DNA of 8,087 nucleotides from Burkholderiaceae bacterium (GCA_019428955.1 JAHYJF010000160.1:1-8087), one strand, 5' to 3'; counted from the first letter of the stretch, positions 1 to 6,285 are shown. Notes: generated from the sequence alone by a model not told the origin. Made by a program: numbers and translations.

Positions 1-316
1 GCAGCCCCGGTTGGCGCCCGAGCCAGGCCGGGTTCAGCGCCAGCCACCGCGCCACGGCATCCACCAAGGTCATCTGGAAGTTGAACGCGGGCTTGTAGCC
101 GGGGATCCAGTCCTCGCCGAGCCCCTTGAGCACCGCGCTGATGTTCTGGTGCTTGAACTCGACGGACCCCTCGGACCGGTCGTTCAGCAGAGGCAGCAGC
201 GCGCGGCGATGCTCGGCCTTGCTGTAGCGGCGCGCGGAGATGTCGTCGGCCAGCATCGCGAAATAATCCGCGACGATCAGGTCGTTCTCTTCATCCGTCC
301 AAGGCCCGTTCGACAT
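1..316 (-). CDS. N-terminal part of a DUF3883-type protein (runs off the left edge)
   Basis: An open frame starts at an ATG (complement of 314-316) and continues without a stop for 105 codons to the window edge. It opens MSNGPWTDEENDLIVADYF and later contains EFKHQNISAVLKGLGEDW and IPGYKPAFNFQ. From memory, this acidic, aromatic head with the KHQNISAVLKGLG motif is typical of proteins whose C-terminal half carries a DUF3883 (restriction-endonuclease-like) domain. That domain lies outside the window, so the assignment rests on the N-terminus alone. The start is set by this conserved opening; the sequence before it (GGGCAGCG) is a poor ribosome site. The gene points away from the sugar operon and is separated from it by a terminator, so it is not part of that operon. 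The biochemical function is unknown. I am sure it is coding, and moderately sure of the family. Confidence 0.65.
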   Translation of the reverse strand, partial: MSNGPWTDEENDLIVADYFAMLADDISARRYSKAEHRRALLPLLNDRSEGSVEFKHQNISAVLKGLGEDWIPGYKPAFNFQMTLVDAVARWLALNPAWLGRQPGL

Positions 317-653
317 CGCTGCCCAGGCTATGGGCACGAAGTCTGTTTGTCATCAGAGACTTCCGGCAGGGTCCTGCCTCGCTTCGGACGCTTCCGCCGG
401 ACTTGGGGATCGGCCGCCACGAAGCCGCCCTCCCGACCGTCCTGCGCCTTCGTGTCGGTCTCCGTCACCGGATTATCTCGCGAACAGGGCGAACCCATGA
501 ACGCGGCAACCCATTGGAAATACGAGGCTGTTTTACGCCGTCCCGTGGCCGTCGAGGGGCGCTCGAAGAGAGACGCAGGCCGTTCGGAGACCCATTCTGC
601 GTCACGCACCCAGTCTCCGAAGGGCGGATGGCCCTGCCAACGCCCTTTGTAAC
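317..653. other. Intergenic stretch with no convincing gene
   Basis: Several open frames cross this stretch on both strands, but none has a good ribosome site, a recognisable domain or protein-like composition. They are rich in Arg, Pro and Ser, as expected from random reading of GC-rich DNA. A short perfect inverted repeat, GGCAG-GGTC-CTGCC at 365-378, is present without a T-run. The stretch must contain the promoter of the leftward gene at 1-316, but I could not pick out a clear -35/-10 pair. Confidence 0.5.
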
Positions 654-680
654 AAAAAGAAAAAGGCCCCAATCGGGGCC
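654..680 (-). terminator. Strong intrinsic terminator, minus strand
   Basis: Read on the minus strand, a perfect 6-bp GC stem (GGCCCC, loop GATT, GGGGCC, 665-680) is followed at once by TTTTTCTTTTT (664-654). This is a textbook rho-independent terminator. It can act only on leftward transcripts because there is no T-run on the plus side. The sugar operon ends about 230 bases further right and has its own weaker candidate. The closest thing upstream of this terminator is the tRNA-Ser-like 3' end at 706-716. The spacing of about 25 bases fits a terminator that once served a complete tRNA gene. Confidence 0.85.
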
Positions 681-705
681 CTTGGACGGATTTGGTGTCT
701 GAATG

Positions 706-716
706 TGGCGGAGGGA
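706..716 (-). other. tRNA-Ser-like 3' end (TCCCTCCGCCA), possible att-site scar
   Basis: The minus strand reads TCCCTCCGCCA. This has the form of the 3' acceptor strand, G discriminator and encoded CCA of many bacterial serine tRNAs, and it lies 25 bases before a strong terminator. The sequence upstream does not fold into a tRNA: there is no T-arm with a TTCRA loop, and no matching 5' acceptor (GGAGGGA) within the roughly 90 bases where it should lie. It is therefore not a functional tRNA gene. One explanation is the short core repeat left at the far end of an element that integrated into a tRNA-Ser gene. Chance resemblance of an 11-mer is the main alternative. Confidence 0.4.
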
Positions 717-872
717 ACGCGACTGGGGTCGGACCTTCTCTGGGCGAAAAGACACGTCCCGCACGTTGGACGCAGGCTACGCTAAGGACACCGCGCTGCG
801 AAGCGCGATGCCCATCGTGTTAATGGCGGGAGCATGCGAACGAAGATGCGCAAGCTCAGGCGAGGGCGAGAG
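717..872. other. Non-coding stretch beyond the operon's 3' end
   Basis: No frame here shows protein-like composition or a usable ribosome site. A small inverted repeat, CGATG-CC-CATCG, lies near 807-818 and has no T-run. If the tRNA-like 11-mer next to it is an integration scar, this stretch would be the first DNA of the inserted segment. Nothing else is recognised. Confidence 0.45.
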
Positions 873-896
873 AAAAGCGGCGCCGAGGCCAGCCGC
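873..896 (-). terminator. Candidate terminator of the sugar operon
   Basis: On the minus strand, 14 bases after the stop codon of the binding-protein gene, GCGGC (896-892) can pair with GCCGC (881-877) across a 10-base loop, followed by TTTT (876-873). The stem is short and the T-run is only four, so this is a weak intrinsic terminator. Its position directly behind the last gene is the main support. Confidence 0.4.
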
Positions 897-910
897 GCCC
901 TTGGCCCGGA

Positions 911-2059
911 TTAGCGCTCGAGCGCAGCGACCCCAGTGTAGCGGAACGCCTCTTCGCGCATGCCCAGAACATCCGCCTCGGGCATGTCACCTGTGGCAAT
1001 GGTGATGCGACCGATGAATACGAGTGGCAGTTCGTCTGCCCGCCCCTCGATATCGTAGCGGATCGCTTCGGCCATGGAAACACCGAGGTCGTCAGCCATG
1101 CGCATCGGGGTCGCACGCAGCTCGCCCAGAAGCAGCGCTTCAAGCTCGTCGCCGGTGCCGCCCCAGCCAGTCACCATGACCTTGTCTTGCGCCGACATCG
1201 ACTGCACGGCCGAAAGCGCGCCCATCGCCATCGCGGTGTTTGCGCTGTGGATCAAAGTCACCTCCGGGTAAGCCGAGATGATCAGCTGCGCGCCGGTCGT
1301 GCCACCCTCGCGCTGGAAATCGCCGTAATGCTCATAAGCGAGCTTCCAGTTGGAATTTTCAGAAAGGCAACTGTTGATGCCGCCCGAGCGTTGGTCGTCG
1401 ACCAGCCCCGGTGTGCCGCGAAGCATGGCATAGGTGCCTTCGGTGCCGAGCGTCTTCACCACCCAGTCGCAGATGATCTGCGAGCCGGCGTAATGCGAGA
1501 ACGCCGTGTACATCATCGGCTGATTGTCACCGTATTGCTGCAACACCGTGTCCATCGTCAGCACGAACACCTTTTTGCCGGCATCAACCAGCGCTTTGAT
1601 GTTTTCGGCCTGAATCAGCATCTCGGTGGGGCCGAAGACGACGTATTCATAGTCGTCTTGGATCACCTGATCGGTGAAAGTCGTCTGCAGCAGGTGGTCG
1701 CCGATGCCCGATGCAAACTGCACCGCCTCGTAGGGGATGCCCATCTCCTTCAGCCGCGCTTCCATCGCTAGGAACGCGCGAAGCCAGGCGTCGGACACGT
1801 CGAGACTTGGATAAATTACGGCGATTTTCACCGGTGCGGCGACGGTCGCTGCGACCTTCTGGCCAGGGGCGCCGACGACCTCTTGAAAGGCGGTCAGGGT
1901 CGGCTCTTCCTGCACCTGATAATACCACCAGAATGCACGCTTGTCGTCGTCCGGTAGCGGGTAGAGCGGCAGCGTCTGCGCGCCGAGGCCGCTAGCGGAA
2001 ATCGACAGCACGGCAGCCAGCGCCGCACTTGTCGCGGAAAGTTTTAGGTGTCTTGTCAT
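911..2059 (-). CDS. TorT-like periplasmic sugar-binding protein of an ABC importer
   Basis: This 382-residue protein captures the substrate of the importer in the periplasm. It opens with a Sec signal peptide (MTRHLK, then a hydrophobic Ala/Leu/Ser core, likely cleaved after ALG-type GLGA at residue 27). The type 1 periplasmic binding fold begins near residue 77 (VKIAVIYPS), with further strands at YEYVVFGPTEM and KKVFVLTMD. The composition resembles the TorT/ribose-binding branch. An extra segment of about 50 residues between the signal and the fold (PLYPLPDDD, FWWYYQVQEEP) makes it longer than usual ribose-binding proteins. C197 and C231 could form a disulfide. I chose the ATG at 2059 because GGAGGAG lies six bases before it; an in-frame GTG 15 bases upstream would begin inside that ribosome site. 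It is the last gene of the operon, 54 bases after the permease. No TorS-type sensor kinase is present, so a transport role is more likely than sensing. Confidence 0.85.
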   Translation of the reverse strand: MTRHLKLSATSAALAAVLSISASGLGAQTLPLYPLPDDDKRAFWWYYQVQEEPTLTAFQEVVGAPGQKVAATVAAPVKIAVIYPSLDVSDAWLRAFLAMEARLKEMGIPYEAVQFASGIGDHLLQTTFTDQVIQDDYEYVVFGPTEMLIQAENIKALVDAGKKVFVLTMDTVLQQYGDNQPMMYTAFSHYAGSQIICDWVVKTLGTEGTYAMLRGTPGLVDDQRSGGINSCLSENSNWKLAYEHYGDFQREGGTTGAQLIISAYPEVTLIHSANTAMAMGALSAVQSMSAQDKVMVTGWGGTGDELEALLLGELRATPMRMADDLGVSMAEAIRYDIEGRADELPLVFIGRITIATGDMPEADVLGMREEAFRYTGVAALER

Positions 2060-2076
2060 TGTGGTCTCCTCCACTT
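2060..2076 (-). promoter_or_regulatory. Strong ribosome site of the binding-protein gene, in a small hairpin
   Basis: The minus strand has GTGGAGGAGACCAC directly before the ATG at 2059. The GGAGGAG core gives near-ideal initiation and decides the start. GTGG and CCAC can pair around an AGGAGA loop, a weak 4-bp stem. A strong site here fits the usual need for more binding protein than membrane components. Confidence 0.6.
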
Positions 2077-2113
2077 GGTTGGATCGCTGCAGGGTTTATT
2101 GCCTGTCGTTTCG

Positions 2114-3124
2114 TTATGTTTCTTCCTTCCCGTCATCGTCGCCGGACCGGTTCATGTAGCTGTAAAAGCCGATTGAGGCGATGATCACGATCCCCGAGGC
2201 CACCAGTTGCCAGAAGAACTGGAAGCGCAGGATCACCAGCGCGTTTGTCACCATCGACAACAACAGCACGCCGACAAGAGTGCCGAGCATCGTGCCACGC
2301 CCGCCGAACAGTACGGTACCGCCCACCACCACAGCAGCAATGGTATGCAGCGCCAAACCTTGCCCGACCGTTGCCTGCACCGCGTTCAAGCGCCCGGTCA
2401 GCAAGATTCCTGCGACTGCGGCGGCCCCGCCCATGATGACATATTGAATGGTCTTGTGACGAACGACATTGATGCCCGAAAGCAAGGCCGCCTCGCGGTT
2501 GCCGCCGATCGCAGCGGCGTAACGCCCGATATGTGTGGAGCGGTAAAGAACGACCCCGACCGCCAGCGCCGCGAGACCGATAATTGCTGAAACCGGGATG
2601 CCGCCCAAGACGCGCCCGCGACCGATGAATGGAATGGGTTCGGGGAACCGGGCAAGCACAGCGCCGGCCGCCAGCACCAGCGCGATACCGCGATAGATCT
2701 GGTCCATTGCAAGCGTCGCCAAAAGGTCGGGCACATGCAGGCGGGTGATGATGAGGCTGTTGACGAACCCGCACAAGAGCCCGACCCCGACTGCCGCAAT
2801 CATCGCCAGATAAACGTTCAGCTCGTAGTCCTTGATCAGCATCGCCATGACGATCGCTGAAAGCGCCGCGACAGCGCCGATCGACAGATCAATGCCTCGG
2901 GCGGTGATGACAAGTGTCATCGCCATGCCGAGCACCATGAAGATCGCGGCGTCATGCAAGACGATCATCATGTTTGGCAATTGGAAGAAGCGCGGCTCTG
3001 CCACCGCCATGACAATGCACAGCACGATGACCATCAACATCGGGCCAATCAGGTTCACATAGCGGCGAAGCGCAGGCAGCCGCGTCATGCGGGTGGTCTC
3101 GACTGGGGTAATATGATCGGTCAT
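2114..3124 (-). CDS. RbsC-like ABC sugar permease
   Basis: This 336-residue inner-membrane protein forms the channel of the importer, presumably as a homodimer. About nine or ten hydrophobic spans are visible from residue 24 to 324. The branched-chain/ribose permease family (BPD_transp_2) hallmarks are TARGIDLSIGAVAALS at 74-89 in the second/third span, and GGNREAALLSGINV at 207-220, the cytoplasmic loop that contacts the ATPase. The length is normal for RbsC/FrcC-type permeases (about 320-340). Its ATG overlaps the stop of the ATPase gene (ATGA, 3121-3124), the usual sign of coupled translation. There is only one permease gene, as in ribose- and fructose-type systems. The family is certain; the substrate cannot be read from the sequence. 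Confidence 0.95.
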   Translation of the reverse strand: MTDHITPVETTRMTRLPALRRYVNLIGPMLMVIVLCIVMAVAEPRFFQLPNMMIVLHDAAIFMVLGMAMTLVITARGIDLSIGAVAALSAIVMAMLIKDYELNVYLAMIAAVGVGLLCGFVNSLIITRLHVPDLLATLAMDQIYRGIALVLAAGAVLARFPEPIPFIGRGRVLGGIPVSAIIGLAALAVGVVLYRSTHIGRYAAAIGGNREAALLSGINVVRHKTIQYVIMGGAAAVAGILLTGRLNAVQATVGQGLALHTIAAVVVGGTVLFGGRGTMLGTLVGVLLLSMVTNALVILRFQFFWQLVASGIVIIASIGFYSYMNRSGDDDGKEET

Positions 3125-3945
3125 TGTTGCGCCCCCTGGGCAGAAGTCTTGGTTAAAGGCGCTGTGACAACAGCTGAGCCCACGATCATGCCCAGAACCT
3201 CGGTGCCCGAGGAACCAGCGGTATCGACCTCGCCGATCGCGCGACCTGCGCGCATCACCAACACCCGGTCTGCCACCGCAAACACATGTTCAAGGTTATG
3301 GCTGATCACGATCACCGCGATGCCCCGGTCACGGACCGCCCGGATCAGTTCCAGTGTGTTGCGCGTTTCCTCCGGGCCGAGTGCGGCCGTGGGCTCGTCC
3401 ATCACCAGCACCTTCAGATCCGCCACGATAACCGCGCGCGCGATTGCCACGGCCTGCCTCTGGCCGCCCGAAAGATTGAGCGTCGGCACGGAGGTATCCT
3501 CAAGCCTCACGCCAGTGTTTTCGAGCAGGATTCGTTCGGTCTCCTCGCGCATCCGGCGGTTGTCGAGAAACGGTATGCCCAGGATTCGGCGCACCGGTTC
3601 GTTGCCGAGAAAGACATTGGCGGGAGCGGGCAGCGCATCCACCAACCCAAGGTTCTGATAGACGGCGTTGACACCAGCCTTGATGGATTCGCGCCGGCTC
3701 GACATCTCGACTTTGGCACCGTTGATGAATATCTCGCCCGCATCGGGCTGGTAAACGCCGGTCAGGATCTTGATCAGGGTCGATTTTCCTGCCCCATTGT
3801 CGCCAACGATGGCGAGTATCTGCCCCTCTTGCAGCGTCAGATCGACATCTGTTAACGCCCGCAGCCCACCAAAGGATTTGGTGATGCCCCGCATCGCCAA
3901 CAATGGTTGTTTTTCGCCTTCCATCTCCACCCCTATCTTGCTCAT
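3121..3945 (-). CDS. Single-domain ABC sugar-importer ATPase
   Basis: This 274-residue cytoplasmic ATPase drives the importer. It has one complete ABC domain: Walker A GDNGAGKST (48-56), Q-loop Q97 (YQNL), signature LSGGQ (158-162), Walker B VLVMDEPTAAL (179-189) with catalytic E184, and switch H216 (ISHNL). Ribose- and galactose-type ATPases (RbsA, MglA) carry two tandem domains in about 500 residues. This one has the one-domain design of FrcA-type systems and would act as a homodimer. The start at 3945 gives MSKIGVEMEG. An ATG at 3924 (MEGEKQP), preceded by AGGGGTGGAG, is a serious alternative. The gap of 68 bases to the kinase gene is the second longest in the operon and contains an operator-like sequence over the 3945 start codon, so this module may be regulated separately. 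Confidence 0.94.
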   Translation of the reverse strand: MSKIGVEMEGEKQPLLAMRGITKSFGGLRALTDVDLTLQEGQILAIVGDNGAGKSTLIKILTGVYQPDAGEIFINGAKVEMSSRRESIKAGVNAVYQNLGLVDALPAPANVFLGNEPVRRILGIPFLDNRRMREETERILLENTGVRLEDTSVPTLNLSGGQRQAVAIARAVIVADLKVLVMDEPTAALGPEETRNTLELIRAVRDRGIAVIVISHNLEHVFAVADRVLVMRAGRAIGEVDTAGSSGTEVLGMIVGSAVVTAPLTKTSAQGAQQ

Positions 3946-3955
3946 TCGATTGTGC
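3940..3955 (-). promoter_or_regulatory. Operator-like site O3 over the ATPase start codon
   Basis: The minus strand reads GCACAATCGAATGAGC. It matches the consensus formed with the two sites in the divergent promoter region (GCACAATCGATTGTGC) at 14 of 16 positions, including ten identical bases in the left half, GCACAATCGA. The ATG of the ATPase gene lies within its right half. Bound repressor could block initiation or transcription of the transporter module. Chance is possible, but a ten-base exact match to this particular motif in this particular gap is notable. Confidence 0.5.
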
Positions 3956-4013
3956 CCCCGATCTCCAAATTGCCTGCGCCCCTCCTCAGGCGCCGCCCTG
4001 GATCATTCCAAAC

Positions 4014-4658
4014 TCATCCATTCACCATCCGGTAATCGGCGCGCCGACTGCCTTCGATAACCGCGCGGGCGTTCGGCAGATCATTGCCGTTGACCTTCGC
4101 GGCAGCCTCGGCAGCCGACAATCCAAGATCGCGCCATCGTGCCATCAACCGATCTCGCAGTACCGCCTCGGGCACATCGAGAAACACCGTTACATCGAAA
4201 AGCAGCGCCAGATCACCCCAAGGGGCGCGGTCGAACAAAAGGTAATTACCCTCAACCACGATCACTTGGACCTCGGCGCCGATCAGCCGCGCACCGGCGC
4301 GTGCGATCTCGATTTTCCGGTCGAAAACCGGCACCGCCACCGCCGCCTCGTCGCGCGCGCGCAACCGCCGCAGCGTGTGCACAAGCCCGCCTACGTCGAA
4401 GGTTTCCGGGGCGCCCTTGCGCGCGCGCAGCCCGGCGGGCACCAGATGCAGGTCGTCGAAGTGGAAACCGTCCATCGGCAGCACCTCGGCCATGCCCGGT
4501 GCGTGGGCGTTAAGCTGCGTCACAAGCGCCTCTGCCAGCCGCGACTTTCCCGAACCGGGGGCACCCGCCAGCGCAACGACCACCCTCGCACCTGCCGCGG
4601 CCCGCCCTGCCAAAAGCGTTGCAAGCCCGTCGAGTCCAATTTGCGGTGTCGCTGCCAT
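4014..4658 (-). CDS. P-loop kinase of the FrcK / uridine-kinase-like family
   Basis: This 214-residue cytoplasmic kinase belongs to the nucleoside/nucleotide-kinase-like P-loop family, which includes uridine kinase, pantothenate kinase and the FrcK proteins found beside fructose-type importers. Visible motifs are Walker A GAPGSGKS (32-39), the substrate-loop motif MDGFHFDD (62-69), RKGAPETFDV (80-89), VFDRKIEIA (111-119), a Walker-B-like strand ending VVEGNYLL (134-141), a lid ARWRDLG (173-179), and NDLPNARAVIEGSRRAD (192-208). The length of about 210 is normal. It sits 7 bases after the epimerase gene, with a GAGGG ribosome site just before the ATG. From context it probably phosphorylates the imported or epimerised sugar; the family alone would equally allow a nucleoside or vitamin substrate. 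The fold is certain and the substrate is inferred. Confidence 0.88.
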   Translation of the reverse strand: MAATPQIGLDGLATLLAGRAAAGARVVVALAGAPGSGKSRLAEALVTQLNAHAPGMAEVLPMDGFHFDDLHLVPAGLRARKGAPETFDVGGLVHTLRRLRARDEAAVAVPVFDRKIEIARAGARLIGAEVQVIVVEGNYLLFDRAPWGDLALLFDVTVFLDVPEAVLRDRLMARWRDLGLSAAEAAAKVNGNDLPNARAVIEGSRRADYRMVNG

Positions 4659-4665
4659 GGCGCCC

Positions 4666-5514
4666 TCAGATCAGCCGATATTGCCGTGCCTTGCCGCGCA
4701 GAAACGGCAAGCCATTGTCCATCACCTCGCCAAAGTCGCGCGCAACCGGGCGCCAGACCGCCAGACCGTAGCCGACCTCAGGCGGCATGTTGATGAAGCT
4801 TTCCATCGCCAACCCGCCGCGAAACCCGATGGCTGCAAGCGTGGCGAAGATTTCATCCCAGTCACAGGTGCCCCAGCCCGGAGTGCCGCGGTCGCTTTCG
4901 GAAAGGTGGATGTAGCGCAGATGGTCGCGCGCATCGAGGATGCCGTTGCCCGCGCCCTTTTCCTCGATGTTCATGTGGTAGGTGTCGAGATGGATGAACA
5001 TGTTGTCCACGCCGACCTTCTCGATCATCCATTTGGCCTGTGCGCCGGTATTGATCAGATGGGTTTCGTAACGGTTCACCGGTTCGATGCCGAACAACAT
5101 TCCCTTCGACTTGGCATGGCGCGCTGCAGCCTCCAGCGCGCGGGCGATGTTGTCGTATTCGGCAGCGGATGGCGGCAGCCCGGTGCGCTCGCCGATGCCG
5201 CCGTAGGTGACCCCGGTCAGCGCCTCGGCGCCCATTGCGGCGGCGGTGTCGATTGCGTCGATCAAATGCGCGGCGGCGCCATCGGGGTTGACGCTGGCCC
5301 AGTTCGCCTTCGGCAGACCAAGCGAGCAAATGGCCCGCATCGTGTGTTTTTCAAGCAGAGTTCGGGTGTGTCCGGCATCGACGATCGCGGTATTCAGCAG
5401 CGCGATCTCGATGAAATCCATCTTGTAGGCGGCAGCTGCGGGAATCGTGCGCTCCGCACCTGCCCGATCCCAGTGCATGGTCCACATGCTGGTGTGAACA
5501 CCGAATCCTTCCAT
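4666..5514 (-). CDS. D-tagatose/D-psicose 3-epimerase family protein
   Basis: This 282-residue TIM-barrel protein belongs to the sugar-phosphate isomerase/epimerase superfamily, in the branch that interconverts free ketohexoses at C-3. The metal-binding set is visible as E144 (FGIEPVNRYE), D177 (HLDTYH), H203 (YIHLSES) and E238 (LAMESF). As recalled, the Agrobacterium tumefaciens D-psicose 3-epimerase ligands are E152, D185, H211 and E246, which is exactly the same spacing with a constant offset of eight. The candidate substrate residues E150, H180 and R209 follow the same offset (E158, H188, R217). The length is normal for the family (about 280-290). The start is supported by AGGAG nine bases upstream. 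It lies 43 bases after the SIS gene and 7 before the kinase gene. The related pentulose/hexulose or aldose-ketose isomerases are possible alternatives, but the full residue set argues for C-3 epimerisation. Confidence 0.88.
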   Translation of the reverse strand: MEGFGVHTSMWTMHWDRAGAERTIPAAAAYKMDFIEIALLNTAIVDAGHTRTLLEKHTMRAICSLGLPKANWASVNPDGAAAHLIDAIDTAAAMGAEALTGVTYGGIGERTGLPPSAAEYDNIARALEAAARHAKSKGMLFGIEPVNRYETHLINTGAQAKWMIEKVGVDNMFIHLDTYHMNIEEKGAGNGILDARDHLRYIHLSESDRGTPGWGTCDWDEIFATLAAIGFRGGLAMESFINMPPEVGYGLAVWRPVARDFGEVMDNGLPFLRGKARQYRLI

Positions 5515-5557
5515 CGCCTTCTCTCCTCTTTCGCTCTTCTTGCCGGGTTGCCCGCCC

Positions 5558-6109
5558 CTATTCGAGGTTGGTATGCCGCGCGCGCATGTCGTCAGCGGTG
5601 ATGCCGAGTCGGTCCTTGAGCTTGAGCACCATCACCTCGAACAGCACGAACAGCGCGCCTTCAAAAAGCGACCCCATGGGCAGAACCGATGTCTTGGCTG
5701 CGCCTTGATCGTCGGCCATGGTCTGCGCCGGAAGAAGCACGATGTGGTCGGCCAGCGCGGCACACCGGCCCTCTGGCTGCGCGGTGATGAACAGGATTTC
5801 CGCACTCGCTGACTTTGCGACTTCCATAAGAGCCAGCGCGGTCGAGATGTAGCCCGGCCCGCAGGTGACGATGAACAGGTCGCCCTTGCCCACCGCAGGG
5901 GTCGTCATATCGCCCTCGACAGCTGCGCCTAAACCCATGTGAAACATGCGCATCGCAAAGCCCATGATCTGCAAACGCTCGCGCCCGCCGCCGAACACCA
6001 CGACCTTGTTTGCTGCCGCGATCATGGTAATGGCGCGGTCCACCTGGCTGTCGTCCAGGCGCGCGAACACACCTCCCAGTTCGTCAAGTGCGGTTTGGTA
6101 TTTTCCCAT
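5558..6109 (-). CDS. SIS-domain isomerase, HxlB (6-phospho-3-hexuloisomerase) type
   Basis: This is the first gene of the operon, 183 residues from the ATG at 6109. The whole length aligns by eye with Bacillus subtilis HxlB, which converts hex-3-ulose 6-phosphate to fructose 6-phosphate. Shared features are FGGGR, FAMRMFHMGL, the GDLFIV strand, PMGSLFEGALFVLFEVMVLKL and the terminal RHTNLE. It differs at phosphate-binding positions: the usual Ser-rich SGSGET loop is TCGPGYIST, and GRSG is GRERL, so its substrate may differ. No HxlA partner is present, so it is not a formaldehyde-fixing RuMP module. I prefer the start at 6109 because GATGAG lies seven bases before it; an in-frame ATG at 6121 (adding MRLG) has AGGG directly against it, too close to serve. 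The best reading is a phosphosugar ketose isomerase acting after the kinase. Confidence 0.85.
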   Translation of the reverse strand: MGKYQTALDELGGVFARLDDSQVDRAITMIAAANKVVVFGGGRERLQIMGFAMRMFHMGLGAAVEGDMTTPAVGKGDLFIVTCGPGYISTALALMEVAKSASAEILFITAQPEGRCAALADHIVLLPAQTMADDQGAAKTSVLPMGSLFEGALFVLFEVMVLKLKDRLGITADDMRARHTNLE

Positions 6110-6196
6110 GCCCAATCTCATCCCTAGCTGCGCCGATCAGGCAAAAGCGCCTTCCCCGGCATCATTTCTTGGCGCGTCAACCTGCGCAAACAGGCG

Positions 6197-6212
6197 GCGC
6201 AATCGATTGTGC
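6197..6212 (-). promoter_or_regulatory. Operator-like palindrome O1 upstream of the catabolic operon
   Basis: The minus strand reads GCACAATCGATTGCGC, a near-perfect 16-bp palindrome with a perfect 10-bp core (CAATCGATTG) and a single mismatched pair. Even palindromes with a central CG are typical LacI-family operators; the hinge-helix leucine inserts at that CG. It lies about 90 bases before the first operon gene, and its centre is about 89 bases from that of O2, so repression by looping is possible. The divergent LacI-family gene is the obvious ligand. Confidence 0.75.
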
Positions 6213-6221
6213 TTCTAGTGC

Positions 6222-6245
6222 AAAAAAAACTGGGATCTAGACCCC
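6222..6245 (-). terminator. Terminator-like hairpin with T8 in the divergent control region
   Basis: Read on the minus strand, GGGGT-CTAG-ATCCC (6245-6232, including one G-T pair) is followed after AG by eight T (6229-6222). The stem is short, so the strength is uncertain. It sits before O1 and the operon, not behind a gene, so it could insulate the operon or attenuate a leader if the promoter lies to its right. I found no good minus-strand -35/-10 pair on either side. Confidence 0.35.
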
Positions 6246-6285
6246 AACCCTGTAGCCCCTTACTAACAACACGCCAAACCACGTT

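Noticed and set aside
11..652. Long plus-strand open frame of 213 codons
   Set aside because: Its first half is the antisense of the clear minus-strand protein at 1-316 and the rest lies in non-coding DNA; the composition is Arg/His/Pro-rich with no domain.
497..652. Short plus-strand frame beginning MNAATHWKYEAVLRR
   Set aside because: About 51 codons, no good ribosome site, and a basic Ser/Arg-rich tail typical of random frames; not enough to call a gene.
328..672. Minus-strand open frame of 114 codons
   Set aside because: It would start inside the terminator hairpin (654-680), has no ribosome site, and resembles nothing I recognise.
706..800. A complete tRNA-Ser gene
   Set aside because: Only the acceptor 3' strand with CCA is present; no T-arm, anticodon arm or matching 5' acceptor can be found in the upstream bases.
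703..1005. Plus-strand frame over the operon's 3' end
   Set aside because: It overlaps the tRNA-like element and the end of the binding-protein gene in antisense, with no protein-like signal.
5558..6121. A ribulose monophosphate (formaldehyde) pathway
   Set aside because: Only an HxlB-like gene is present; there is no HxlA/hexulose-phosphate synthase, and the neighbours are sugar transport and epimerase genes.
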